A program made the position numbers and the translations under genes. A DNA stretch of 64,000 nucleotides, from assembly GCA_019722365.1 (NCBI GenBank), contig JADFUC010000758.1, positions 682,001 to 746,000 of the forward strand, read 5' to 3'. A model generated the notes under the pieces. That model was not told where the DNA came from, did not search any database, and worked only from the letters and a program-made list of their open reading frames with translations. The DNA is from Lithospermum erythrorhizon (taxonomy: Eukaryota; Streptophyta; Magnoliopsida; Boraginales; Boraginaceae). Below, piece after piece: positions 48,715 to 61,600 of the stretch (its first letter is position 1; the number at the start of each line of letters is the position of its first letter).

Positions 48715-51700
48715 ATGGCCGGAAAACCAAGCTCCGGCGACGCCGTGTCGTTTGCTGGAATGTCCAAAAACCAACTTTACGATATTATGTCTCAGATGAA
48801 GGTTTTTGCATATATTTTTTATTTTCTATTTTTTAGTTTTTTCATATGCTTATAATTGCTTAATTAACGTTTTTAGTATTTTATTGAGAGTTTTAATTTG
48901 TTGGTTTTGATGTGTGTTATAATTGAATTTAATTGTTATATATTTGTGTTAATGTGAAACTAATTTATTGAGTTATGCAGACTTTGATAGAGCAGAATCA
49001 GCAACAAGCTAAACAAATTCTCATTCAAAATCCTGATTTGACTAAAGCCCTATTTCAGGTTTAGTTAATTTGTTTTTGGGTTTTTGTTATACTCCATATA
49101 TTGTCAAAAGATTGGACAATTTTGAATTTTGGTGGTTGACTTTTTGATTATCTCGACTCGAATATTATTGAGTATGTTGTGTAGTAATTGGTGAAAATAT
49201 GTCAAAAGATAGTATTTTTAATGTAATTTACTATTAATATGATAAGTATGTTATGGATCGAAGTTATGTATGTCGATTAAGACCATAAAGTTTGTTAATT
49301 TTGAGCGCTGTAGATCAAACTAGAGAATATTGTTTGGTTGAAGGTAGTATTTGGGGTTCTTGTTGAATAAATTTATTGAATATATCTTGGTAACTAGTAG
49401 AAAATCATTCTAGTATTGTGTCATTGTGCCTTTATGTTTAGCTTTTATGTGTGGTATATATAGAAGTTAGGGTTTTATTTATTTATAGTAAATTCAAAGC
49501 ATGGAGCTTTACGGCATGAAGAAATGAGTAATATTGTTTTCATTCAGTACTAGCCTTTAAGAGTGTCGGGGACTCTAGGGACAAAATTTTGGAGAATCGG
49601 TATTTCTTGATAATTTGGCATGTGCAGGTTGGTATAAACTTGGGTTTTATGCGAGGGTTGCTTCCAGGGAGAAAGTATGTAGGCTAAATAAGAAACTTAG
49701 TTAAAGAGGCTTTACTATCTGGGGCTTTAATCATGCCTGTCAGGATGAAAAAATTATGTATTCTGTAAACCACGGCATGAAGGAGAAATAGCCCTAAAGA
49801 AATGGTGTAACTTGGAGCTAGCGAGTGTGTAGTGTGGTTAAGAGTCATTTCTACCAGTACACATAGTTGGTCCAGGTGGAAAGTGAGTGCAGGGAGATCA
49901 GGAGGGGTCTAACTCGAATTTGTTTAGTTTTGGTGTACTGAAATTACTTCAATATTTGGAAAATGGTCAATTCTCTACACGACTGCAATTTAGGATGACC
50001 TAAAATTGTTTTTGGTAGATTACGAGATTTCATATGGTACCATTAGTTCTCTAAATTTTGTCTGAAGAAACATGCTTAGGCTAGCAAAACATTAAACAAA
50101 TTATTATTTTATTATTAGATATTTGTGATTGTGGGATTCAGTTAGTGCAAGATGTCATATTCTTATATGTCATTAAGAGTATACGACCTAATTTTATAGC
50201 CTAATATATATAACTTGTGTATTTGAAGTTTGGTCATTGAACACATGAAGAACACTTAGACGCGAATCTATATAACTTTTGCTACTCTAGCTAACATGCT
50301 TCGATTAAATCTGTTTTCCATCAGGCACAGATCATGCTCGGAATGGTGAAGCCTCCCCAAACAGTAAGTGTTGCTATAAGTTCAAACTCTGTGACAGATA
50401 AATTGGTCTTGTCCCTAGTCCTTTATTTCATAAGATTGATACTCATGGGCCCGTGTGAAATTAGGACTTAGTTATGGTCATGTTTATTTTAGAAGCCGAA
50501 CAGCATGTTAGTTGTAGTATTCAAATTGAAAAATAGAAACGGATATACTCTCAATATCTATGTGACTTGAGAAGTTTGTTCTTATTTAGGTACCAAGCGT
50601 CCAGCCTGCTGGCACGCAAAATCTTCAACCATCCCCAGCGCCTACGCCACAGTCTCATGTCCATTCTGCTCCATTGTCGCAAGGTCAAGCTGGTGTGCAG
50701 GACCAGACAAGGAAGAAGCAACAAATCCAACCAGTGATCCCTGAATTATCTGCATCTATTCCGCAAACTTTACCCCTAAATTCTCTATCATCATCGCACC
50801 AGCCAAATGTTCACATGATTTCACATCCTGCTCCTGTATCGCTACCACAAGTGTCACAAGTTTCTAATGTCCCTTCGGTTCCCCATCATTCTTCTTCAGT
50901 ACCATCACATCTCCAATCTCCAATGCTTCCCTCCTCGCAGTTGCAACAGTCGATGCAGAGCAGCGGCATTCCACATCTGCAACCCCCTCTACCACCACAA
51001 CCTAGATCACAAAATCAAGGCTTCCCTCACCAGCATCATCCTCAGCAGAACATGGGTTTTCAACACCCTGGTGGGCCGCAATTCCACCATTCTCAACCTA
51101 TCTTTCGTCCAGGTTGAATCGTGCCCCCCCTCCCCAAGTTATTCTTTAAAAAGCATAGCCTGACATGCAACTTTGCCCAATATATTCGTCCAGGCACGAG
51201 ACCTCCAGTTAATGCAGGACCTCCATACATGCAAGGACAGCCACCGTTACCAAATCAGATGCCCCCTCAGTATCAGATGGGACCTTATTTGAACTTTTCA
51301 CAGAGTTATAGACATTGTCTATTGATGTTATTCTTATATCTTATATTCTAAGTTAATCTTGTCTAAAAGATGATTAGTTGTTAAAATCTACTACTGCCGG
51401 TTACACAGCAAAATTATGTTTTCCCTTAACGCTACCAATGAAGCACTATCTTCGCTGTTTTGTGTCATTCTTAAATTATTGAAAATGAAATACTGAGGTA
51501 TAAATTGATAATTCATATACCATGCATGTTATCCATACACGGCCGTATTTTCTTTGTTGTTTCTCTTTGAATTTATCAGTCAATATCTCTAACATTCACC
51601 TAAAGTTGTTGCCAATGTTTCTGTAGAAATCCATTGTTTATATGGGCGGTTGTTGTGGTATTGGCAGTGGTTATGAAGTTTGTTATTATGGTATATTGGG

Positions 51701-52756
51701 TTGAAACTTGAAACTTGTAAACTGCCATCCATATTTGAAACCGACAATTTGTACAATTTGAGATGAAAATGGAGATTCTGATTCCACTCCTGCACAATTG
51801 TTTTAGATGAAAAAAGTAGTACAATATTTGAAACTTTTTGAAAGAAATGAAAATATAGTAGTAATACTTCTCAACAAAGCAAAACTAAAGTTCTGGAATC
51901 TAGCTATTCATAGACTAAAGAATAATTTTGGATGCGATGTTTAATTATATCTTTTTTTAAATTTCTTATTGAGAACTTTTTTTGTTCAATTTGTTACATT
52001 AAATGTCTACCTGTGAAGAGATTAGTTTTATGTTAATTGAATCAAGCAGCTAGATAAACATATTATAAGAGTGACATGATCATCTCCACATCTAGCATAG
52101 CATGTTTTTCAATATCTGTACTACATTTCCAATTCATTCTCATAGAATCTCGATACTTCTGTCTGTTCCAGTTACAAGATATACATGCTCAAGTGATTGG
52201 TTTTCTTGATGTAGCCAGTGTGTCATGGCTTTCCATTCTATGTTGAAGTAACCTTATTCCCTATTCCATTCTATGATGTAGCCAGTTTTGTGATGGCAAC
52301 ATTTATGAATTCAATTTGTTGTCTGTGTGACTGTGTGCCATAACATCTTTGAACTTTCTGATTAATTAGATGGGACATGCACATACAAGAACAGACTTTA
52401 ACCAAGCTGGTAGTTCTGTACAAGCTGATAAAGCATCTGCATGGAACCCTGGTATGGCTGATAACAGACCAGGATTACAACTTCCAGGGCCTCCGCCCCC
52501 TGTTCAGATGGGAGCAGGGAATCAGCCTCAGCAAGCCCCACCAGTAATCATTCTGTTGTTTTCACTTTTATCATTAGATCTGATACTTCTCCTTCTCGTA
52601 ATACCAACTTCTCTGTTTTTGTTGTTGTAGTTGACTCCTGAGATGGAGAAGGCGCTTCTTGAAAAAGTCTTGTGTCTCACCCCGGAACAGATTAACATGC
52701 TGCCGCCTGATCAGAGGAATCAAGTGTTCCAGTTGCAACAAATGATGCGCCAGTGA
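48715..52756 (+). CDS. ESP1: CstF64-like protein without RRM (ESP1 type)
   Basis: Recognised exons are 48715-48801, 48981-49058, 50325-50363, 50590-51112, 51194-about 51276, 52370-52543 and 52631-52756. The N-terminus (MSKNQLYDIMSQMKTLIEQN, QQQAKQILIQNPDLTKALFQ, AQIMLGMVKPPQ) is the CSTF2 hinge that binds CstF77 or symplekin. The middle is Pro/Gln/Ser-rich, and the C-terminus LTPEQINMLPPDQRNQVFQL is the CSTF_C helical domain. No RNA-recognition motif is present, as in Arabidopsis ESP1, a 3'-end-processing factor whose loss enhances gene silencing. The border after exon 51194-51276 is disturbed: the frame runs on to a stop at 51349, no donor fits, and a 9-base repeat AGATGGGAC appears at both the end of this exon and the start of the next. 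The intron 51113-51193 is unusually short. Confidence 0.82.
49087..49360. mobile_element. MITE-like block in ESP1 intron 2
   Basis: Begins TACTCCATATATTGTCAAAA and contains ATTGGACAATTTTGAATTTT, resembling Stowaway/mariner-type MITEs. Starts about 28 bases after the exon 2 donor. The right end is unclear. Confidence 0.4.
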
Positions 52757-55437
52757 AGAGAACGTGTTTCGCAGTCAAGGAGGCATTATGTTCCAATATG
52801 CATCTGGTTACACGGCGAGGGATGGAATGCTATCCAAAGATGTTTGTTGGTTTACATGTCTTCATCCCCTGGTCTCTACCTACGGCAGATTCACCACTGA
52901 AATGCATCGTCCAGCTTCCTCTCAGCTCTGTAGTTTTTCTCTTCATTTTAGAAACTACTCCCTGTTAATTTTGCTTCATCACTAGACTCAAATATAAAGT
53001 CTTTTACTCCCTCCTATTCATAATATAAGTTACTTTTGTTGTTTTTCGTATTTTTAAGATAGCTGACATTTGACAATATTAGCCTTTATTTAATATTAAT
53101 TAATGATCCAAAAGTTTATTTTTTATTTTTATAATTTACCTTTTATAGTGTAAGAGCATTTGCATCAGATCTCCTAAAAGCTAAAATAGGGGTTGAAATT
53201 ATTAAAAATAAAAAAATTGATGCTTTTTTGCTCTCCTAAAATAACAAGGCCCCGCATAAATTTAAAGTGAAGTGAGTAAGTAATAGAAAATCTGCTAAAG
53301 AACATATATATGTGAAAAATTAATCCCTAAATTAAAAATATAATATTTTGTGAAGGTGTATTTTAGAATTTTAGGGAAGTTGATGTCGTGTTACAAGGGA
53401 GTAAATGATTGCTTAAAACTGGAAAATTTATTATCTTATATAGAACTATTTATTTGATTCCCATTAATTAAGAATTATATTTGAAAAATATGGTGTAAAA
53501 TAGGTTAAGCGATTTATATTATGAATAAAATGAAAATTGTTTAAACCATGGTTCAAAGTTTCGTTTTTCGAATGATAAAATAATAAATATTTCGAAAACA
53601 TTTAAGAAACACTGTGAAATGTTGGAAATTAAAAATAAGTTGTATATAGTAAAAAATATTTCTATAAACATAGATATTATAAATTTGAATATTCGATCTC
53701 ATTAACTAATTGAAATCAATGTTATATAATTTAAAATGATTGGAAATAAATTTTGAATGAAAAAATGGACTTTTAAATAAAATATTTTCATAATTAGTAT
53801 TATTTGATAAAATATGTTAAAGTTAAATCGAAAAATAGATAATTGACAATTATATTATAATTATCTCATACGTATGAAAATTTTCGAGTTATTATATACT
53901 GATAATTTTATCTAGTTGGAGATATACTATGAAATCAACAAATTTTAATATACTCAATCTCCAAATGATTCATAATAATATATATAATATTTATCTCCTA
54001 GTAATATACGATATTTTTTTGAAAACAAATTAATTTGAAAATTATGCTAACATTTCATTTATTTAAATTCTAACATAAAAACTTTTTGCATGTTTCGTAA
54101 GAAACTTTTAGAAATTTTAATTCATAACTTAAACGACTTATATTATAAATATGAGAGATTATTATTTATGAAAATCAGTAGGTGGCTACGGTGGACTTTG
54201 TGTTGCAGTTTAATGGAACATTTTTTCCAATGCGAGCAGCAAACAAATTAAATTCATGTTTTCGTTTGTTGGATGAATCTCACAATTTGCTTCTTAACCA
54301 GTTCGATATTGAAGGTTATAATCTTTGTTATTCAAATATGTTAAAAAAATTTGAGTTTATAACCAATTTATCGGATCAATATCCACTTATAAGCTTACGT
54401 TAAGTTCTGCGATGTCGGTCGAATCCAAAATTATTATGTTTTATGTGGTATAGACTGCGTATTACATTCATAACTTCGCTTTAGCGTATATTGATTTCCT
54501 CTTTTTATCAAAAACAATCAGTAAAATTAAGTTTTATACCGCCAAGCGAAATCCTCTTTTAAATCAGTGGCGAAACTTTAAATCGTTGTATGACTTAACA
54601 ATTTAACCTACCGATGCAGATGGTGATCTCATAAAATATGGAGTTTGCATTTTGCGGATGTTGCAATCTGATATATTAGAGAGACGAATATGAACTGCTC
54701 GATTCAACTATATATATCTCATGATGATAAAATAACCAGACTAAAATACATGGCCACACACAAAAATAAGAAAGATATCAATCCCCTGCAAAAAAACACT
54801 AGAACTTCTGTAAATATTCAAAGCGTCGGTATATATGGTAAAAGATTATAAATATGGTTAATGTTTTACGTAAAGACTAGAATTACCGCCGTATAATTTA
54901 ACACAATATACATAGTCAATACCATTAATTATTTAAAGATTAAATTACCCTTCATATAATGCATACATATGAGTGGGCGAGTGGCGCACAAAAAAGATAA
55001 TCCTGCACAAAAAATCATCCGATGGGAGATATGTGTATATATTGAAAGTTGAGGATTTGTGCACATATATGTGGTGGAGGATTTGTGCACATATCCGTCG
55101 TAGAAAAAATTTAATCTTTGCTTGCAAATTCAACCATTGAAGGGTATATAACCATAACTTCAATTTTTTGATTCATTAATTATATTCTCTGAAGAATAAT
55201 TATTAAAGGGAATAAGATAATTAATCGGATGAGATGTGGAGATTTGAATTTTCTATAATGGAGTAATGGATATGGAAGGTTTAAAATGTAGAATATATTA
55301 ATATTGAAATATAATTAAATTAGTCGATTGCGAGTATAAATTTTTTACAACCATATATAACAGCTACGATATTGAAATTATCAAGAAAGATCGTAAGAAG
55401 ACTATGTAAACATAGAATGACTAATAAGTTGTAAGAC
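52757..55437. other. AT-rich intergenic region
   Basis: Holds the ESP1 3' untranslated region, a MITE-like end at about 53008 (CTCCCTCCTATTCATAATAT) and long AT-rich DNA. I searched it for the missing last exon of the M50-like gene on the minus strand and found none. A 73-codon open frame at 54182-54403 (+) has no recognisable family. Confidence 0.5.
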
Positions 55438-57485
55438 TTACCAGATAAGACCCCAGCCAACTCCATTACATGGGCATGGACAGACTTCTGCAAATTTCTC
55501 CGCGTCGCTGGAGTTAACTCTTCGAGATATTAGATCATCATAAATATCTGCATCAACATAATCCAATTATTCCAATAAAAAGAAACATTCATGTGACTTC
55601 TTTAACCGTACTGCGCTGTGAAGAAATAAGTCGATCAATGTTCAGGCATTACCATAAACTGAGAACAAGCTGTTGATCACACCTATGAACATTATGATAT
55701 AACGAAGAATACGAATAGTAGACGCTTCTTGAAGAATCCAAACAATAGCAATAATGAGTAGAAATCCTGCAGGTTTTATATGATTTTATCAGTAACATGC
55801 ATGAAAATGAATGAGTATATCTAACGAACATTTTACCTATACAGAGCCCTCGAAGTGTCCACTGCATGAAAATTTCGAATATCAGATTGACAAACATAAC
55901 CCGTCCTTATTAGAAACCAAGACTCGGAGAATTTTAACTATTTCTAGAGCTATTCAACTCTTATCAATTTACAAAATGCTGTTAGAATTAATCAAGAAAT
56001 GAAAACAATAATGTGTTGGAAGTACTCGAGGTGGCCATGACTTCAAAACAATTAGATAACGAAGTAATTCTTGCAAAAAAGCACTCTCTAATAATATGTA
56101 TTTTCTAATCTCATTATGAAGTCAGTCTAAAAGCATAATCAACTTAACATGAGCTTTGTCTATTGAAGAAAAGACTTACATTTTGAGCCACAAAAAGAAC
56201 AACCACCAGAGAAACTGCCAAACAACCAGCAGCAATTCTTGCTGCAAGAAGGTTTGTGGATGCAAGAATCAAAACCATTCCCCAAAATGATGAACCTAAG
56301 TCTAAAAGAACAAAGGAAGAATTAAATGTTATTTGATGTATAAGGGACAAACTGATACATATGAAAAAACCAATGTTGCAAAAACCTAAAATGAAAATAT
56401 GCTTACTAAAATAAAAACTTATTTCATGAGTTGAAATGATGCAAACTTCAACAAATTGTAAACAAAGGAGAAAAATAGAACTGTAGAGAGGAAGACAAAG
56501 ATAATTACATCCAGCTGGCAAAATGAACCAATATACACCTCCACGAGTCTCCGTAGTGCCTCCTTCATCAGCATGGACGTTGATGCCTTCGACCTGAAAA
56601 TCACAAGTTCACAACTGATGCAACTTAGAGTAATCCATCAACACTAGTTCATGGTTGAGATAGTTCCCTTGTTGAAATGACTAGGAAGGCAATGCGTCAC
56701 TCAATAGATTAGCTTATCGAGTAACAAATCATCCTCATCATTCCAGGTAGCAATTCACTAGGGCTCAACACTTAAATAGGAAGGTAGGCTATATAACATC
56801 TCAACGGCAAAATTGTCAATTTATCCCCTGATAGAGAGATAGGATTTTAGTTCTCGATATCTTTGAAGTTGCACTTTTAGTCCTGATAAACGGTTTGTTG
56901 TAACTATAATGACTTATAAATTGACACGTCAGGCACTTAAACTACTCCTAAATCAAGGACTAAATTCTACATTCCCTACTTTATTAGGGATGAAATCTAA
57001 AAGACTGCAACTATATCATCTCAGTTACTAAATATGATTGTAATCGTACTACATCAGAAAGTTAAGCTTATCCAATGCAAGGAGTGTATTGTATAAATAT
57101 ATATTCCGAATATATCTGAGATTGAGATACTAACATGTCCACAAGTAAGCTTGCAAGCAATGGCATGACTGGCTTCATGAATACATACTGTAACAAGCTT
57201 GAAGGGCTTCAAGAACAGACTCCGCCATAGCTGCAATACCATTGAGTATTAGTCCATCTAAACTAGTCTACGAAGTAGTTCCGATAGAACCATAAAACGA
57301 AATCATTCAGCTAAAAATGCATTTTATGCAATAAATGGCATTTAACTACATTTTCTTGAAAATGAAATGCATAGGAGGAGGAAAAGCAGAGTTACAGCAA
57401 GAATGACGACTGAGCATACGCCGAGGGTGGTGAGGAAGACCACTTGATCATGGTTGCAACAATGCCTCAGCTCCCAATTTGCCAT
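55438..57485 (-). CDS. M50-like membrane metalloprotease, last exon apparently lost
   Basis: Seven exons join in phase: 57485-57396, 57230-57135, 56593-56509, 56301-56180, 55861-55837, 55766-55653 and 55547-55442. The protein starts MANWELRHCCNHDQVVFLTT, then an HExxH zinc motif in VCIHEASHAIACKL (about residues 49-53). Several hydrophobic spans follow: GSSFWGMVLILAS, AAGCLAVSLVVVLFVA and GFLLIIAIVWILQ. An acidic loop and GVGWGLIW end the readable part. This matches the plant peptidase M50B-like family (At1g67060 type), presumed intramembrane proteases. The GT donor after 55442 makes TGG-TAA if not spliced, ending the protein there at about 213 residues. Homologues continue for roughly another 20-25 residues in a hydrophobic last exon that I cannot find within 2.5 kb. 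Confidence 0.78.
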
Positions 57486-58666
57486 TTTCAAGCATCCACC
57501 TTGAGCTCCCAACTTGGTGATCTTCTTTTTGTTAAATATAACTATCTGAAGTCTGTATTTTTTACATAAATATACAAATATTGGTCTATAGTTTAACTAA
57601 ATAGAGAAGTCTGAATATATATCAACTCTATAGTAATTTGTAAGATGGGTAAACAATAGGGAACATGCCATGTGAATAAATACTAAGGAAGAATCTGGGT
57701 GAGAATTAACTAGTTTTTTAATAGTGAAATCTTTGACTTGTGTCTTGAATGATACCATCTAGACCTTGGATCTTGGTTCTGCTTAGATACAAAGAATCAT
57801 ATTTATTTCTTATTCATGAGTGTGGAGGTTGAGAGCCAGGGCATGGTCTACCAATCTTGCAAAACTTAAATATGTCAAGAGAACTTGTTTGCTCATTTGA
57901 ATCAAGATATGTGGCTGGATTCTTGACTGTAATTGCAAATTATTATGGAGTCTATTTACAACAATAACAATCTACTCCAATAATAACAATAACATACGAC
58001 AATGACTCTTAATAAGCTTCTACCTAAGGATTGTAAAAAGTGATCCAATGTACTCAACCTTGTGATAACAAGAAAGATTATATCCGAATTGACCAATATA
58101 AATTTTAAATATTGTCTAATGCTTCACAATATATAAAAATGATAGATAATGCAACCAACCATCAAGCTTCTTTTTAAAGATGATATTATTAATGTCATCA
58201 ATATAAATATAAATTATATAATTATACTTAAATATCAAATTAATGAAATGAGATTACCTATCCAAGTTCCTACACCAATTTTTTGATACAAATACACTTG
58301 TCAATCTAGTATAAAAAATTAAAATAACCATCCTTAAATTTTGTTTTTCGTAAAAAATAAAAATAAAATAATCGAGTCATCATCTTTTGTAACGAAAAAT
58401 CCGTAGGAGTTATTCGCCATCATCAAGTACACATTAAATAGACCTTGGACTAACGTAACAACCTACCGACCAATATAATAAAAAATGAAAGTCATGAGTT
58501 TAAATTTACCTTTTCTACCAACTTTGCGTATGTACAGTCCTCATCTTGAACAAACAAAATGCTAAACAAGTCAACAACTTCAAAACGATCCTGATATGAT
58601 CATAGAGACATGGTGTGTTCATCTTGAGCAAAAAGAAATAACATATTTGCCCCCAATTTCTAAACG
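57486..58666. promoter_or_regulatory. Divergent promoter region, M50-like gene and AMSH
   Basis: The M50-like gene (-) and AMSH (+) are transcribed away from each other across this AT-rich gap. No repeat with clear ends and no additional exon is seen. A bZIP-type TGACGTCA motif overlaps the AMSH start codon (58668-58675). Confidence 0.45.
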
Positions 58667-61600
58667 ATGACGTCAGAAACGACGTCGTATGGGGGAATAA
58701 TAAACATAGAATCACTAGCTCGGAGGATCCACGTGGACAATCGTTTCTCTCTCCGTATCTATTATCGTATTGCAGACAACATCCTTAAACAGGTTCACTC
58801 CCTCTGTCCCAAAATTATTGTCCACTTTTCAATTTTTTTATGTTTGTGTATTAATTGATGAAAATTATATCATATTTTAGTTTTTTGTAAGTATTTTACT
58901 GTTAACGTGGTAATTTTGATTCGAATCAAAGTCGTGTGTGTCAACTGGGGGAGTTTGATAATTTTGACGATTGGAAATCAAAATGGAGAATCTTTTGGGG
59001 ATGGAGGGAGTAGTCTATAGCTGTTTTCGTCTCTATTCTTAATTGATATAGATGTTGTGATTATGAATAAATTTGGCAATTCCCTTTATTCAGTTAATTA
59101 TGTTTAGAATCTACTTGTAATTGTATGATTTAGAACCCGAGCTGTTGTATTCTCTAATCATTTGGTTGATTACATAATGTAGCTCGTATGATTATCCTTT
59201 ACATTTGGTGCACTAGAGATAATTCAGTTGAATTTCGTCTATGGTTCCGTTGTTTGGTGAAAAACTTAACAACCTTAGCGGCCAAGCTACGTTAGTGTTA
59301 TATGTTGATATACATCTTTATGGGTAGTGTTTTCGTGGTCGGGCGGAATTTGGATTGGAATAGTGCAGTTGAGAGTTGAGACATACCAGTCAATAAATCC
59401 GTTTATGACTTTATTCTATTTGCATTTAAAACATGTAGTACTCCGTATTACTTAGTCTTATTCTTTAGCAGAGCAGACGGTTCACCTAAATTTATCGTAC
59501 TACAACCATTTCAATTTAATTGGGAGGGTTGACTTAACAGTTAAAATTACTCGACGTTGACAATAATTTGATCTTATTCAAATAATTTTTGTCCGATATG
59601 TAATATTGTGGCATACAAGTATGTAGTGTGGATTATCTAATTGCATACATCTTTTGATATAAACTCTGAGTTACTTATTGAATTTTTGCTTCAATAGTGG
59701 GCTGACTATTTGTTGAAAAAATCCCTCAAAAATTAAATTGGAATGGAGGGAGTAGTTATGTGACTCTTATTCAATTTAATAGTTAGAGAATGCTTATGGA
59801 TCTTACTCGATTTTCTCTTTCTAGGCTGATATTTTTCGAGCAGAAAAGAACATACTGGACTTGTACATTATGCTACTCCGCTTCTCAAGGTGAGATAATG
59901 CACGTTATTCAGATTAAGTTTATGAATAGTGTTGATACTAAAATTCACCGAATTTAGTTATGTGCTAGGCTTAATTTCTTTTATTCAATCTGTTTCACAT
60001 CATATAAACCAACTCTTCTGCTTTAGCTTGGTTTCTGAGACAATACCATGCCACCGGGATTACAAGGCATCATTACAGAGCAACAAAGTTTACTTAAAGG
60101 TTAACATTATCACATCTTCTCTCATGAGAAGCTATTTATTGTATTTAACTTACATCTCAATAATTTTGAGTTCGCGTCTTTACTTATTTCAATTGTTTAT
60201 AGAAGAGACTTCTAAGTGCCTTGGCTGAGCTTGAAAATTTGAAACCAGCAGTTCAAGTCAAATTGGAGGAACTAAACAGAAGCCGTATGTTCCAATTGAA
60301 CAATTGGGGCACTCATCATTTAAATCAACCACGGAAGCAACTTTCAAATAGTTATGGTGTTAGAGAGGTACCATCTTATGCCGTTATCTAAGTTCTCCCT
60401 GATATTATCATTGGAGTGCAGTCTACTGCTCAATTATCATGAAACCAAGTCATTTTAAAAGGTTGTGTATCCAGCTCTCTATGTCATAGACCAAACAGCA
60501 TTTTGTCACAATTTTTTTTTTTTTTTTGCATTCTTCAATTTGTATTTACTCAATTCGACATCTATCTTTGCTTTTGTGAACGAGTCAGATTGAATTGACA
60601 AACTAATTAATATGGATTGTTGACCTTAGTTTACTTATTTACCTCTATACATATACATACTAGTAAGGGACCACATGGTAAGAATGAATGCTTGCTAGCT
60701 GGGTATGTAAGGGCTCACAATATACATATAACTTCTAAGAATGAAGGGGTTGCTATTGAAAAGGCAAAGCACTAATAAGGAAATGACCTAATGTGTTGTG
60801 CACTAACATGGATAGTAAGAAGCTCGTTCAAAATTTACGTAAAGTGAGTATTATTTACTTGATATTAATTTAGCTATGCATCTCACAGGCATCTTTTCAC
60901 GTTACTCATTCATCTACGCATAATGGTCCGATGACTCAACAAATCTCAATTGCGAAGCCTGCTAAACAGTTTCGACCCGTGTAAGACTTCTAAAAATAAA
61001 GTCACATACAGTTCTACTCCACTCCTTTTCTCTTCAAGCGCCTGAATGAATGTCTCTCCCTTTTCCCTATAATTTTGTAGATCTTTATACTGTCCAAAAG
61101 AAGAAACTCTTAGCCGTCATTCCATTTTAGGCCCAAATGGACTTCACGGGCAGTGGCAACCTCCTAGTTATGATAGGCGGGTATGTTGTCCTTGACTGTT
61201 TTTCTTTACACTGGAAGTGATTACTTTTCTTAGTTATCTCTTGCTGTTGCAGGTGCAGTATCCTAGTGATTTGAACTTAGCTCCTGTTGACATTCCGCAG
61301 TAAGTAATTTATAATATTGAAACAATTTATGTTCTAGTCTTTGACAGGTAGTGTAGAAACATAGGTTTGTTAAGGCATTAGTAGAGCCTATCTTGAAGTT
61401 GATTTATTTATTTATAATTAAGATATGTGATTTCTGCAAACCCTCTGTTGTAAAGTTCTGACTTATCTCTTCTCCTATTATTAAGTGTGATTAGCCTGCA
61501 GCAGCCTATTGGAAAAGGATCTCTGATTAATAAAGACAACAGGCCAGAACAGGAAAGCAGTTCAGAACAAGAAAGTTTGGATTCCACAGCAGCAATTGAT

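Noticed and set aside
52990..53170. Complete MITE after ESP1
   Set aside because: Only one CTCCCTCC-type end is visible, so no element boundaries can be drawn.
54182..54403. 73-codon open frame in AT-rich DNA
   Set aside because: It has no recognisable motif, no splice partners and sits in repeat-like sequence.
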